Positions 13,089-13,574 of a stretch of DNA of 13,574 nucleotides are shown piece after piece. The translations under genes were made by a program, and so were the position numbers. Below the pieces are notes generated by a model. It was given only the letters and a program-made list of their open reading frames with translations. It was not told where the DNA came from and did not search any database. Within the stretch, counting starts at the first letter, position 1, and the number at the start of each line of letters is the position of its first letter. The stretch comes from DSM-111022 sp043424535. Lineage in GTDB: Bacteria > Bacillota > Bacilli > Lactobacillales > Aerococcaceae. The stretch is from assembly GCA_043424535.1 (NCBI GenBank), contig JBHWOV010000076.1, positions 1-13,574 of the forward strand, written 5' to 3'.

Positions 13089-13574
13089 TTAATAATCTTC
13101 TGAGCGATAACCTAAATCAGCAAGTGAATGTTTACGGTCACGCCAATCTTTTTGTACTTTGACAAATAAATCAAGATATACTTTATCTCCAAGTAATTGT
13201 TCAATATCTTTTCTAGCCAAGGTGCCAATTTTCTTTATCATTGAACCTTTATTTCCAATGATAATTCCCTTTTGACTATCTCGTTCAACATAAATCACGG
13301 CACTAATTTCCACTTTATCATCATCATTACGTTTCATACTTTCAACATGCACTGCCACAGAGTGTGGAATTTCTTCGCGTGTTAAATGCAATATCTTTTC
13401 ACGGATAAATTCAGCTACCACAAAATATTCTGGATGGTCCATAATTTGATCCGCCGGATAATATTGTGGTCCCTCTGGTAAATATTCTTTAATAGTGTTC
13501 AGTAATTCCGGTACATTGTCACCTTCTGTTGCACTGATTGGAAAGACTTCGTCAAACTGATGCTCGTTGAGAGC
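13089..13574 (-). CDS. era: GTPase Era, C-terminal part (cut by window edge)
   Basis: The last 161 residues of Era, about half of the usual 300; the frame is open to the window edge. Era is a GTPase that binds the 3' end of 16S rRNA and helps mature the 30S subunit. The visible part begins in the end of the G domain, with FPISATEGDNV as the G5 region (visible residues 11-21), then LPEGPQYYPADQ and EFIREKILHLTREEIPHSVAV, both characteristic of Era. The type-2 KH domain follows, with its RNA-binding GIIIGNKGSMIKKIG loop (visible 103-117) and ends in FVKVQKDWRDR. The Met at 13442 is internal and not the start. The gene leads into recO 18 nt downstream; its promoter lies outside the window. Confidence 0.97.
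   Translation of the reverse strand, partial: ALNEHQFDEVFPISATEGDNVPELLNTIKEYLPEGPQYYPADQIMDHPEYFVVAEFIREKILHLTREEIPHSVAVHVESMKRNDDDKVEISAVIYVERDSQKGIIIGNKGSMIKKIGTLARKDIEQLLGDKVYLDLFVKVQKDWRDRKHSLADLGYRSEDY

Noticed and set aside
13089..13442. Reading era as a complete 117-residue gene starting at 13442
   Set aside because: The frame stays open to the window edge, and the upstream residues match the Era G domain (FPISATEGDNV, LPEGPQYYPADQ).
1..13574. Mobile elements, CRISPR arrays, toxin-antitoxin or phage-defence systems
   Set aside because: No transposase, inverted terminal repeats, spaced direct repeats or defence-type proteins were found; every sizeable gene matches a known housekeeping or envelope family.

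Overview
The window is an AT-rich chromosomal segment from a low-GC Gram-positive bacterium, most likely a member of the Lactobacillales. The evidence is the gene set and order (lexA/DUF896/yneF; obg, rnz, lapA-like, recJ, apt; era, recO, glyQ, glyS), AGGAGG-type ribosome binding sites, a glycyl T-box leader and a DinR-type SOS box. I cannot fix the genus; a family such as Aerococcaceae or Carnobacteriaceae would fit. Thirteen protein genes are supported. Twelve are complete and one (era) is cut by the right edge. All except lexA are on the minus strand.

Left end (1-1400): lexA (+) diverges from a small DUF896/YnzC-type gene that is followed by yneF. The 86-bp divergent region holds a LexA box overlapping a near-consensus extended -10 promoter for lexA and lying just downstream of a candidate promoter for the DUF896 gene. 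One repressor site can therefore control both directions. lexA ends in a clear intrinsic terminator facing apt, and a second hairpin sits just past apt.

Middle (1411-5856): rnz, a lapA-like membrane/coiled-coil gene, recJ and apt form a tight run transcribed right to left, with a TAATG stop/start junction, a recJ start chosen by its ribosome binding site, and an apt start 4 nt after the recJ stop. The products cover tRNA 3' maturation, a membrane-anchored coiled coil, single-strand DNA exonuclease and purine salvage.

Right (5857-13574): era (partial), recO, T-box, glyQ, glyS, obg and an OatA-like acyltransferase. era and recO come from an upstream promoter outside the window. glyQ has its own strong promoter directly after recO, then a glycine-specific T-box with a 14-bp terminator that should switch on glyQ-glyS, and possibly obg and the acyltransferase, when uncharged tRNA-Gly accumulates. 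The acyltransferase start is coupled to the obg stop codon.

I see no mobile element, CRISPR array, prophage, tRNA/rRNA gene or defence system, and no convincing sign of a wholly new system. The items most worth a second look are the unusually short Stem I of the glycyl T-box, the reduced SOS module without yneA/yneB between lexA and DUF896, and an OatA-like enzyme whose membrane acyltransferase domain lacks residues usually conserved in that family while its extracellular SGNH domain looks intact.
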